55,830 bases of DNA, from contig JAHDCG010000026.1 in NCBI GenBank assembly GCA_020629965.1, positions 1 to 55,830 on the forward strand. The letters are read 5' to 3'. Under the pieces are notes generated by a model. That model had not been told where the DNA came from and made no database searches. It saw nothing but the letters and a program-made list of their open reading frames with translations. The DNA is from Saprospiraceae bacterium. GTDB lineage: Bacteria; Bacteroidota; Bacteroidia; Chitinophagales; Saprospiraceae. The position numbers and the translations under genes were made by a program. Below are positions 24,201-30,556 of this stretch, one piece after another. The first letter of the stretch is position 1. Every line of letters begins with the position of its first letter.

Positions 24201-25448
24201 GACGGTGATATAGTTGTACACCTCCACCAAAGAAATCGCGTGAAAATAATCGTCGCTGTTGTTCTGCACATTCGGCCCGCAGATGCCCGCGTAACCCATA
24301 ATAGTCGAAGCCGAACCGGGTTCCATTGCCGTCGAATTATTGCGATTGCCGCCGCAGGAATTGTTAAAAGTGTGGTTAGCACCGAATTGGTGTCCGATTT
24401 CGTGCGCCACATAGTCCACGTAAAAAGGGTCGTTGACGGGCGAACCCTGACCGGTGACACCACGCGCTTTGTTATTATTTGAGCAAGGCACTCCGAGTCC
24501 CGCGATACCGCCGCCGCCCGTAGAAAATACGTGCCCGATGTCGTAATTTGCCGAGCCGATAACGTTGTCACAAGTCGTTTGATTTTGACCGAGCATGGTA
24601 CCGCCCTGATTGTTGGTATAAGGGTCGGGTTCGGAGAGATAAATAATGTCGTCGGTGTTGTCAATCAAAACCATGGTCACCGCAAAATCGGTTTCATAAA
24701 TACCGTTGACCCGCGCCATGGCTACGTTGTATTCCGCCAAAACGTCGGGTTTGTTGCCGCCGTGAAAAGTCGCGTATTCCTGCGTACAGGCCAAAGCCAG
24801 ACGATACGTGCGCAGCATACAATCACCGCCCGCTTTGAAAAGTGCCGGCCCGGCGGTCGATGCTTCCGCCGCGTCTTTTTTGGTTACGCCTTCCGTGTGG
24901 CAGGCAAAGTCGTCTTCCGCGCGTTTGGCGTAGTCGTTTTTGTAGTACGAAATGTAGTTTTCGGTATCGTTTTTCGCGTAAGCGTCGATGAATACCGTGC
25001 TGTGGCGCGCCGACAAAATCATGGCGTGAAAGCCTTTTTGTGTCATACCGAAGCGTACATAAGCGGTCGGGTCGTCGATGCCCTGACCCGCGTAATTGGT
25101 AATTTGCGGATATTTCGCCGCCAAACCGGGTTCCATAATCGGTGCGCGCACAATGCGAAAGGCTTCCGAATTTCCGTCGGGCATCGGCAGTACGAGTTCG
25201 ACGGTTTCGGTCTCCGCTGCGGGACTGTGGTGCAGCGGGGCGTCCGTCAATATTTCTTTGAGATAGTCGGCGTCGAGCTTCACGGTGCGGTATTCTTCGG
25301 GGATAATGACGCGCTCCGGCTCGCTTTTTTGCAAAATATTTTCGGAAATATCCTGCCAAGGGTTAGCGTTTTTTTGGGCGAAACTTTGCAACGCAAAAAG
25401 TAAGCACAAAAATAAAAAGGCTGTGCGTTGAGTGTTAAAATTGGACAT
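18273..25448 (-). CDS. Giant secreted metzincin protease with SprB repeats and T9SS sorting signal
   Basis: A 2391-residue exported protein. Signal peptide 1-24 (ending SFAQ). The propeptide is followed by a reprolysin-like zinc protease domain with HEIGHQFGANH (349-359) and a Met-turn candidate STIMGYAG (381-388). Next come Ig/fibronectin-like regions (about 430-855), a P/Homo-B domain (about 870-1012), a cadherin-like stretch, about 1150 residues of SprB-type repeats (about 1140-2290), and a C-terminal type IX sorting domain (about 2310-2391; INPNPNNGTFSV, LRNLSAGSYFVTV). It is expected to cross the outer membrane by T9SS and act at the cell surface or outside. The repeat region alternates two kinds of unit (separate entry). 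The 5' region carries a palindrome at 25469-25487. It appears monocistronic. Confidence 0.92.
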   Translation of the reverse strand: MSNFNTQRTAFLFLCLLFALQSFAQKNANPWQDISENILQKSEPERVIIPEEYRTVKLDADYLKEILTDAPLHHSPAAETETVELVLPMPDGNSEAFRIVRAPIMEPGLAAKYPQITNYAGQGIDDPTAYVRFGMTQKGFHAMILSARHSTVFIDAYAKNDTENYISYYKNDYAKRAEDDFACHTEGVTKKDAAEASTAGPALFKAGGDCMLRTYRLALACTQEYATFHGGNKPDVLAEYNVAMARVNGIYETDFAVTMVLIDNTDDIIYLSEPDPYTNNQGGTMLGQNQTTCDNVIGSANYDIGHVFSTGGGGIAGLGVPCSNNNKARGVTGQGSPVNDPFYVDYVAHEIGHQFGANHTFNNSCGGNRNNSTAMEPGSASTIMGYAGICGPNVQNNSDDYFHAISLVEVYNYITVGGGSGCPVTTNNPNNPPVISVPNTSYTIPGGTPFQLTATATDPDNDAMTFCWEQMDNEISTQSPLGTNTGGPNFRSLNPTESPTRYFPSLDNIVNGTNDIWEVLPTVTRDMEFRCVVRDNNMGEGCTDEIDVNIDVDGNSGPFVVLQPNTNVTWFVGENQAVNWDVAGTADAPVSCANVDILLSLDGGMTYPITLASDVPNDGSFTVSVPNNNTTTARVMVVCADNIFLDVSDENFTIDQPAAPTFVFNAMPSAVSACNDETVSYSLDFTALAGFNEAVSLSATGLPAGASANFSPNPVSGGNGTSVMTVSNLGGAAAGDYTITINGTSPSINNSTTVTLSLAAGIPVVQSLNTPADNESGVSTFAGLSWSAVPGATNYNVVVSTSPDFDAGTIVLNENVTGSGLTTSELDEETVYYWQVSAETACGAGDFSDANAFQTGAIACQTYASTDVPVNISSNDIVTVTSTLTVPGNPVFSDVDVEMFIRHTYLGDLSATLTSPNGTTVQLFDQPGVPASNFGCSEDDIDVTLDDDAANTADDLDNSCTGNVPSISGIFQPIEALSVFNGQSAGGTWTLTVSDTFDEDGGEIDSWSIIGCSADAGAPPAPNVTDNILTVPQGDSETITNAFLSATAPNNTPAQITFTVLTLPANGTLTLNGMILAVGDIFTQQDINFGFLVYNHDGNTSVTDSFDYSVTTVQNGWFPEGTFDINIVQNNLAASAAAGNEISCNGESDGSIVVTSNGGNEPLSYSIDGSNFQTSPEFTGLGAGTYTVTVNDNAGFSTTTDPVTLTDPAAVTVSTSVTDNTVTATGGGGTGALTYTIDGVNYQASNVFSGLDNGTYTVCAKDVNDCETCTEATVAVNNVSVSATITTQISCFGESDGVITVIANGGNEPYTYSINGSIMQSSNVFEFLPANSYTVTATDNDGFSATAPIIFLNNPSQISTSAAVSDNTITVTASGGTGSLTYSIDGANYQSSEVFSDVANGTYDVCTRDVNDCEVCEEVTVAVNNVTASAAVTQQISCFDADDGIITVTAGGGVAPYTYSLNGSVPQNSNVFEFLAANNYTVTVTDNDGFSFTATQVTIVNPAQIMTAAAVSDDMITVTASGGTGDLTYSIDGSTYQDSNVFTGLPNGTYTVCTRDENDCEECSTAVVAVNMMVVSAEISTQILCNDDNDAVITVSAAGGAEPYTYSLNGNPAQNENVFTGLSAGTYSVEVVDNDGFTLITNGVTIVNPDAVTISATAAGSTITATGDGGTGDLTYTIDGSVYQSSGTFENVANGSYEVCARDANDCETCMTVIVAVNGLVVNAAITAQISCNGAADGVITVSAAGGSEPYSYSLNDGTPQTSNVFAELEAGEYSILVTDNDGFSMTTQTVTITEPTAISITATVTDNTIDASATGGTGNLTYTVDGEFYQSSGVFENLANGTYEVCARDENDCEICTTAIVAVNGLVVNAAITESISCNGEADGTITVTAAGGNEPYTYSLNDGAAQDSGVFTGLAPGMYTATVVDNDGFTLSSQTVTLTEPTAVTASTSVSDFTATVTADGGTPGYQYSTNGTDFVANNVFVFNENGTYTLYVRDANGCETTTEVTIAVTQIFASAAVSTGISCNGGADGCITATAFNAAAPVTYQLGAVTQVDNGEFCDLAPGSYTVTITDADGFTATTEAVVLADAPLLTFSYEIDCNMLSTMVGGGTGELVITLNETVIEPEITVINGTYILGVEDVNGCTMSDEIAINDVIGAEVEKENIACFGDESGSITVVSVNGGSGDYEYSLNEGDFQNENTFTDLAAGMYSVTVRDAAGCDFTTTVNVNEATELTATATVSGDDITVDANGGTGALQYSIDGENFQTAALFADLPAGLYEVMVRDENGCEITLEAEVLTGLNDLDFALDFAINPNPNNGTFSVLVNMPTARDLIVRVFDVAGKEIFREVYLKDGDFFTQNISLRNLSAGSYFVTVNDGKLSGTREMVVIR
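18555..22030 (-). repeat. About 441-bp coding tandem repeats (SprB composite units)
   Basis: The DNA word GCAGGAAAT or close variants recur near 19373, 19813, 20253, 21135, 21577 and 22018, with a degenerate copy near 20693, which gives a period of 440-442 bases (147 codons). Each unit encodes an A module (ISCNGxxDGxITV...GGxxPYTYSLN) and a B module (GGTGxLTYTIDGxxYQSS...NGTYxVCARDxNDCExC). Five B modules carry the CExC pair; the outer ones are more diverged. Confidence 0.85.
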
Positions 25449-25468
25449 GGACGGTGGTTTAGTTAGTT

Positions 25469-25487
25469 CTGTCCGAGGGTCGGACAG
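25469..25487. promoter_or_regulatory. Palindrome CTGTCCGA-GGG-TCGGACAG in the 5' region
   Basis: A perfect 8-bp stem with a 3-base loop lies 21-39 bases upstream of the start codon at 25448. On the minus strand it is preceded by a GAAAAAAATC tract, matching the arrangement at 9895-9913 ahead of the DUF1573 gene. Confidence 0.55.
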
Positions 25488-25628
25488 AGATTTTTTTCAA
25501 ATTGGTAGTTTTAAATCAAGTCAGGTGAGTTTCGGAAAGGCACATAAATCCATCAGGAATTGTATAAAACAAAGGTAGGTCATTTGAGGAGAAAGACGCA
25601 AATTTTTTGTGCGCCGTGCAAGACAATC

Positions 25629-25658
25629 TTTCGATTCCCGCTTTTTCCGCTACCTTTG
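25629..25658 (+). promoter_or_regulatory. Bacteroidota-type promoter of pssA
   Basis: TACCTTTG at 25651-25658 matches TAnnTTTG. TTTCG at 25629-25633 stands 17 bases upstream as a weak -33 box. The start codon at 25677 follows after 18 bases. Confidence 0.6.
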
Positions 25659-25676
25659 ACGCAAAAAAATCACGAT

Positions 25677-26396
25677 ATGAAAAGACACGTTCCTAACCTG
25701 ATTACGCTGCTCAATTTGTTTTTCGGCTGCGTTGCTGTTGTGGCGGTGTTGTTCGGCAATCCGCAGATTGTACTCGTCTGTTTTTTTCTGTCGGGTCTGA
25801 TGGATTTCGGCGACGGCTTTGCGGCACGTCTGCTGAAGGTCAGTTCGCCCGTCGGCAAGGAGTTGGACAGTTTGGCGGATATGGTTTCTTTCGGCGTACT
25901 GCCGGGTATGATTTTTTTTAAATTACTCGACGGCGGCGTGCTGCTGCTCGATGATTTTCATTGGGCGGATTTGCTGCCGCTCACGGGTTTTATTTTTACA
26001 ATGGCGGCTTGTATGCGTCTCGCCAAGTTTAATTTAGACACCCGCCAAAGTCTTGATTTTATCGGCTTAAACACACCGACGGCAACGGGTTTTGTTGTCG
26101 GTTTGTATTTGATAAATGCGCATAATTCTTTCGGCTTAGGAAATGAAGTCGCGCAGCCGGGTTTGCTTTTACCGATTATCGCGATTTTTTCCTACCTGAT
26201 GTTGTCGGAGTTTCCGATGTTCAGCGGCAAGTTTCGCGGTAAAGGATGGAAGGGCAATGAAGTCCGATTCATCTTTTTGATTTTGGTTATTTTAGAATTT
26301 ATTTTCTTCGGCTACGCGGCTTTTTCAGTGATTGTTTTGACTTATATATTGCTGTCGGCGGTGGTTTGGAGGAGAGAGGAGAGAGGAGAGAGGTGA
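25677..26396 (+). CDS. pssA: CDP-diacylglycerol-serine O-phosphatidyltransferase
   Basis: A 239-residue integral membrane enzyme that makes phosphatidylserine from CDP-diacylglycerol and serine, the first step to phosphatidylethanolamine. The full CDP-alcohol phosphotransferase signature DG-x2-AR-x8-G-x3-D-x3-D is present (DGFAAR...GKELDSLAD). Several hydrophobic segments follow (for example LLPIIAIFSYLMLSEF, FIFLILVILEFIFFGYAAF). The start at 25677 was chosen over an open upstream extension because the promoter lies inside that extension. The last residues (RREERGER) and the stop codon are generated by a GAGAGGA heptamer array, so the C-terminus may vary between strains. Confidence 0.94.
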   Translation: MKRHVPNLITLLNLFFGCVAVVAVLFGNPQIVLVCFFLSGLMDFGDGFAARLLKVSSPVGKELDSLADMVSFGVLPGMIFFKLLDGGVLLLDDFHWADLLPLTGFIFTMAACMRLAKFNLDTRQSLDFIGLNTPTATGFVVGLYLINAHNSFGLGNEVAQPGLLLPIIAIFSYLMLSEFPMFSGKFRGKGWKGNEVRFIFLILVILEFIFFGYAAFSVIVLTYILLSAVVWRREERGER

Positions 26397-26401
26397 GAGG
26401 A
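26374..26401. repeat. Heptanucleotide array GAGAGGA (4 units) at the 3' end of pssA
   Basis: Units at 26374-26380, 26381-26387, 26388-26394 (GAGAGGT) and 26395-26401. The TGA stop of pssA is formed across the variant third unit and the fourth. Confidence 0.85.
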
Positions 26402-26450
26402 GGAAAGTAGTCCCTTCAATAATTCTACGAAATATATTAAATCGTAATTG

Positions 26451-26660
26451 CTTAGGTGTCTGACGCTGATTTTGGTAAAAGTCGAAAATATTGCAAATAA
26501 ATCTAAGGTTCAAGCGAAGAAAAGCGTTCCCGACTGAAGTACGGGACAGGCTGACACCGATGTTATGTTTAACGCCGGTGTCAGACACTTTTTTTTCTGT
26601 CGGATTTCGGTATAACATGATTTTTCAATACTTGCTTGAGTCAAGTGTCAGACACCTAAG
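26451..26660. repeat. Nested inverted repeats with TGTCTGAC ends and a central terminator-like hairpin
   Basis: CTTAGGTGTCTGAC (26451-26464) and GTCAGACACCTAAG (26647-26660) are perfect complements enclosing 182 bases. Inside, CTGACACCG (26551-26559) pairs with CGGTGTCAG (26576-26584), followed by ACAC and eight Ts, a good plus-strand terminator for pssA. The GTGTCTGACAC-type word resembles REP-like palindromes of other bacteria. No open frame or transposase is present. Confidence 0.75.
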
Positions 26661-26696
26661 TAGTTACATTAAATCAATCTCTTGAGACGCTGAGCA

Positions 26697-26731
26697 GTCT
26701 AACATCTAATATCTAACATCTAATATCTCCT
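26697..26731. repeat. Heptanucleotide array (5 units) immediately upstream of rsmI
   Basis: Contiguous units GTCTAAC, ATCTAAT, ATCTAAC, ATCTAAT and ATCTCCT end four bases before the rsmI start codon, so the array occupies the ribosome entry region. Confidence 0.85.
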
Positions 26732-26735
26732 CTTC

Positions 26736-27398
26736 ATGCTATACCTCGTTCCCACCCCCATCGGTAACTTAGAAGACATGACTTTTCGTGCCGTCAAGAT
26801 TTTGCGCGCAGTCGATTTGATATTGGCGGAAGATACTCGGACTTCCAAAAAATTGCTGAACCACTATGAGATTAACGTGCCGTTGCGCTCGCATCACGCG
26901 CACAACGAACACGGCACCACGCCCGGTCTCGTGGAGCATTTGCAGGGCGGCGCGACCATCGCCTTGATTTCGGATGCGGGTACGCCGGCGATATCCGACC
27001 CCGGTTTTTATTTGGTGCGTGAATGTGTGAAAAATGACATCAAAGTGGAATGTCTGCCGGGCGCGACGGCGATAATTCCCGCTTTGGCAGCGTCGGGTTT
27101 GCCCTGCGATAAATTTCATTTCGAAGGCTTTCTGCCGCACAAAAAAGGACGACAGACGCGGGTAAAATATTTGGCGGAATTGGAAAATACTTTTGCCCTC
27201 TACGAGTCGCCGCACCGCATCGGGAAGTGTTTGACGCAGTTAGCGGAATTTTGCGGAGCAGAAAGAAATGCCGTTGTTTGCCGAGAGCTGACCAAGCTGC
27301 ACGAAGAAGTCAGGCGCGGTACTTTAGTGGAGTTGGCGGCGCATTTTTCCGGACAAAAGACAAAAGGGGAAATCGTCGTTGTCGTAGCGGGAAAATAA
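26736..27398 (+). CDS. rsmI: 16S rRNA (cytidine-1402 2'-O)-methyltransferase
   Basis: A 220-residue SAM-dependent methyltransferase of the tetrapyrrole-methylase fold, which methylates the ribose of C1402 in the ribosomal decoding site. Landmarks: LYLVPTPIGNLEDMTFRAV at the N-terminus, AEDTRTSKKLL, ISDAGTPAISDPG (SAM-binding region), LPGATAIIPALAASGLP, FEGFLPHKKGR, and RELTKLHEEVRRGTL near the end. It is slightly shorter than proteobacterial RsmI, lacking a C-terminal extension. The next gene follows after a short gap, so co-transcription is likely. Confidence 0.95.
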   Translation: MLYLVPTPIGNLEDMTFRAVKILRAVDLILAEDTRTSKKLLNHYEINVPLRSHHAHNEHGTTPGLVEHLQGGATIALISDAGTPAISDPGFYLVRECVKNDIKVECLPGATAIIPALAASGLPCDKFHFEGFLPHKKGRQTRVKYLAELENTFALYESPHRIGKCLTQLAEFCGAERNAVVCRELTKLHEEVRRGTLVELAAHFSGQKTKGEIVVVVAGK

Positions 27399-27449
27399 TT
27401 TGACCGCCGTTTTTGCGTTCTCTTTTTGTCTTTCGTAAAATCCTTTTCT

Positions 27450-28016
27450 ATGCTCGCATATTGTTTTCGCTTCCTTCTGTTTTTGCTCTTCGCCTCTGCT
27501 TTCACAGCCTGCAAAAACGACCTCGCCGCCGTACAGCGTTTTATCGACGAGGAAGAAACGGGCTACGAAACCATCTCCGATTTTAAAACTTTGTACAGCG
27601 ACAGTGCTGTTCTGAAAGTCCGCATCACCGGCCCGACGATGCTGCGCTACTTTGATAAAAACGACCCGCGTCAGGAATTCCCCGACGGTATGGAAGTCGA
27701 ATTTTTCAATCCGAGCGGACGCGTCACGGGTCAGTTGACTTCAAAATACGGCATCCGTTTAGAAAAAGACCGACAGGTCATCGTGCGCGACAGCGTCGTG
27801 TGGGAAAGTCTGAACAAGGAAACTCTGGAAACAAGCGAGTTGATTTGGGACGAAAAAACGGAAAAGGTTTTTACCAATAAATTTGTCGTCATTCGCCGCC
27901 CCGGCGAAATTATTACCGGCTACGGTTTCGAGAGTAATCAGGATTTCAGCTACTCTAAAATTCGTTCGGTAACGGGGCAGTTCGAGTCCGATAAGTTTGA
28001 GCAGGATTTGGATTAG
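27450..28016 (+). CDS. lptC: LptC-like lipopolysaccharide export lipoprotein
   Basis: A 188-residue lipoprotein (start at 27450; an upstream in-frame Met at 27426 is an alternative). The signal ends in FTACK. The body matches the Bacteroidota LptC pattern: FKTLYSDSAVLKVRITGPTM, EFPDGMEVEFFNPSGRVTGQ, LTSKYGIRLEKDRQVIVRDS, ELIWDEKTEKVFTNKFV and GYGFESNQDF, all of which fit the repeated beta-strands of the OstA/LptC jellyroll. It would hand lipopolysaccharide from the inner-membrane LptBFG pump toward the LptA/LptD path. Other lpt genes are not in the window. Confidence 0.85.
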   Translation: MLAYCFRFLLFLLFASAFTACKNDLAAVQRFIDEEETGYETISDFKTLYSDSAVLKVRITGPTMLRYFDKNDPRQEFPDGMEVEFFNPSGRVTGQLTSKYGIRLEKDRQVIVRDSVVWESLNKETLETSELIWDEKTEKVFTNKFVVIRRPGEIITGYGFESNQDFSYSKIRSVTGQFESDKFEQDLD

Positions 28017-28138
28017 TTGCCGGTGTTTCGTTGTCGGTTGACCGTTGGCCGTTGTCCGGTCGCGTCACGATTTAAAACCGAATTTTAATTCAGTACGCCT
28101 TCAACCCTTTCAACCAACTCAACCTTTACAACCTTTCC

Positions 28139-30475
28139 TCAAAACTCCACTTTCCAACTCAAAATCGGCAACAAACCCAACTGATTCTTAGTCACGACCT
28201 CTCCCTTTTCCGAGTCGAAAGTACGGAAGCCGGCGTTCTCTTGATTGGTCGCATTTTGAATATCCAAGGCCCAAATCGTATTTCTGCCCGGTTTATTTTT
28301 CTTCCACACCAAGCGCAAATCGGTTTTAAAATAAGCCGGAAATTGCTCGCTGAAAGCTAAGTCTTCCCGAAAAACCGTCGTGCCCGCCGCGCGTGAAGCC
28401 TCGATGTCAATCGGCGTATAGCGAAAGCCGCCCGCGTAACCGACGCGCACATTGATGCCGAAAATTTTGGTTTTGTTGTCCTTGATTTTTTTCCATTCCT
28501 TACCTCCCGTTGCGTTCAAAATGTAGTTTCCGTTAAAGCGGTTGTTACGCCCGACACCGTTTGCATCGGTATATTTTGCATCGTAAACCGAGGTATTCAA
28601 CAAATAATAAAAATCGTTGGTAAAATACTTTTGCCACGAGATTTCCGCGCCGATATTTCTGCCGCTGCCCGTGCTGCGCAGGGGTTCGGTCGTGTAACTC
28701 TCGAAGAGATTTAAAGCGGAAAAACTCGTGCCGCCGGCAAAGGGTTCGGGGACGTCGAAAAGTTGTTGGTAATAGGTTTCGATGAGAAAAACGTTGCCGT
28801 TGTCTTTTTGCAGTTGATAGCCGAGGACGAAATGATGCGCCTTGGTCAATTCCAAATTTTCATTGCTGCCGTCGGTCACAGTGCGTGCCGTGTAGAGTTG
28901 CGGTGATTGTAATTGTGAATGCCGCCCGTAAGCCAACGACAAACTTTGCCGTTCGTCGATGCCGTAGCGCAATGCCGCGCGCGGTTCGAGTGCCTGCGTG
29001 TTGTTGTAGTCAAAATAACTGAAATGCAAACCGACGTCCGCCGTCCATTTTTCGTTGAAGCGGTGACTCATTTGCACAAACGGCTGCCACAAAACCCCGC
29101 TGCCCTCGCCGCCTGCGAACAGTCTGCGCCCAAAATCTTCGGACAAAACCGAGAAGTCGTGCAGCACCGCATCCAAGCCGAGCAGTAAGCGGTTTCGGGC
29201 GGAAAGTCGTTTCGTGTATTCCGTATGCAAGGCGGTTTTTGCGTAGGTCAGACTGTCGTTTTCCTGCAAAGTGCCGTTAAAATTATCATCGAGACGCAGA
29301 CCCGTCCGCGTATTTTCGGTTACGGAATGTACCAAAGTCGTTTTGAAAAAAGCGTCTTTGCCGACGGGCTGCCCGTAGCTGATGCCGCCGATTGCCGTCT
29401 GCGAGTTAAAATCAATGTCAAAACGGTCTTTTTCAAACTCCCAAACCGCCGTATCGCGTTGCGCGGCAAATAAATTTTTGCTCCGACCGCCGACGCCGAA
29501 AACAGAAAACTTACCGCCCTTTTTCGTTAAAAAATCCGCTTTAAAAGCCAAATCGGTAAAGCTGATTTCCTCATCGCCTAAATCGACACCGAGGTCGGAC
29601 AGCAGACCGACCGTCGAGTAGCGATAGTTTGCCGCAAAAGCGGATTTTTCGTTGTTACCAAACGGGCCTTCCGCTGCGAGGTCGATGCCGATGAGTCCGA
29701 TTTGTGCCGTAAATTCGTGTTCTTTGAAGTTAGGTTTCCGCAAATTCAAATCCATAATGCCGCCCAAAGCATTGCCGTAAGGCGCAGGGAAGGCACCCGT
29801 CAAAAAGGTCGTCGTGCCGAGCATTTGCGCGCTGAGCATGTTGACGCCGCCGCCGTTAAGCGTGATGCGGTCGGTGACGGTACCGGCGTTGGGCGTGTGG
29901 TTGGGGTTGACGATTTCCGCACCTTCGAGTCGCCACAGCAGGGCATTTGGGGAGTTGCCGCGCACGGAAATTCCGTTGCTTTGGTCGTTGGTATTGACGA
30001 CGCCGGGCAAGGCGAGGGCGAGGCGCGCCGGGTCGAAATAAGTTGCCGGAAAACGCAACGTTTCTTCAATCGTCAACGTCTTAATGCTGACAGGATGCGT
30101 CGTTTTGGCGCGCGGGCTTTTGACCGTGGCGGGCGGTAAATCGTAACTTTCGGTTTTTGTCAGTTCGATGTCGAGCACGGTTTCTTTACCACTTTCGAGC
30201 AAAATTTCCGCAACCGTCAGCGATTGATATCCGAGGTAATCGGCGCGCAGACGGTAGCGACCGACGGGCATTTCAGGAAAAGAAAAAGTACCGTCGGCGG
30301 CGGTAATTTTTTGTACGGTTTCGACGTTTTCATTCATCGGCAACGTCACCGTCACCCCTTCAATCGGCTGCTGCGTCAAGGCGTCTTTAACTTCACCGCG
30401 CAGGGTTTGCGTGATATTTTGCGCAGCTAAAATAAAAGTTGTAAAAGATAAAAGAAGCGTAAAAGTGAGTTTCAT
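28139..30475 (-). CDS. TonB-dependent outer membrane receptor
   Basis: A 778-residue outer membrane protein: signal peptide (1-18, FILAAQ), carboxypeptidase-regulatory-like Ig domain (about 22-108; GEVKDALTQQPIEGVTVTLP), plug domain (about 130-235; GISVRGNSPNALLWRLEG, GNALGGIMDL) and a beta-barrel to the C-terminal aromatic residue (SWKVEF). It imports an unknown ligand using TonB energy. No SusD-like partner follows and the SusC signature is not seen, so a glycan role is not indicated. It is convergent with lptC; the 120-base spacer holds CAACC-rich imperfect tandem sequence and no clear terminator. Confidence 0.92.
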   Translation of the reverse strand: MKLTFTLLLSFTTFILAAQNITQTLRGEVKDALTQQPIEGVTVTLPMNENVETVQKITAADGTFSFPEMPVGRYRLRADYLGYQSLTVAEILLESGKETVLDIELTKTESYDLPPATVKSPRAKTTHPVSIKTLTIEETLRFPATYFDPARLALALPGVVNTNDQSNGISVRGNSPNALLWRLEGAEIVNPNHTPNAGTVTDRITLNGGGVNMLSAQMLGTTTFLTGAFPAPYGNALGGIMDLNLRKPNFKEHEFTAQIGLIGIDLAAEGPFGNNEKSAFAANYRYSTVGLLSDLGVDLGDEEISFTDLAFKADFLTKKGGKFSVFGVGGRSKNLFAAQRDTAVWEFEKDRFDIDFNSQTAIGGISYGQPVGKDAFFKTTLVHSVTENTRTGLRLDDNFNGTLQENDSLTYAKTALHTEYTKRLSARNRLLLGLDAVLHDFSVLSEDFGRRLFAGGEGSGVLWQPFVQMSHRFNEKWTADVGLHFSYFDYNNTQALEPRAALRYGIDERQSLSLAYGRHSQLQSPQLYTARTVTDGSNENLELTKAHHFVLGYQLQKDNGNVFLIETYYQQLFDVPEPFAGGTSFSALNLFESYTTEPLRSTGSGRNIGAEISWQKYFTNDFYYLLNTSVYDAKYTDANGVGRNNRFNGNYILNATGGKEWKKIKDNKTKIFGINVRVGYAGGFRYTPIDIEASRAAGTTVFREDLAFSEQFPAYFKTDLRLVWKKNKPGRNTIWALDIQNATNQENAGFRTFDSEKGEVVTKNQLGLLPILSWKVEF

Positions 30476-30556
30476 AAAAGTGCTTTTTATATTTTTTTTC
30501 GTCTTAAAATCAACGGTGACAGGGCAACGATGTTCTTCACTAATAATCAGTCAACT

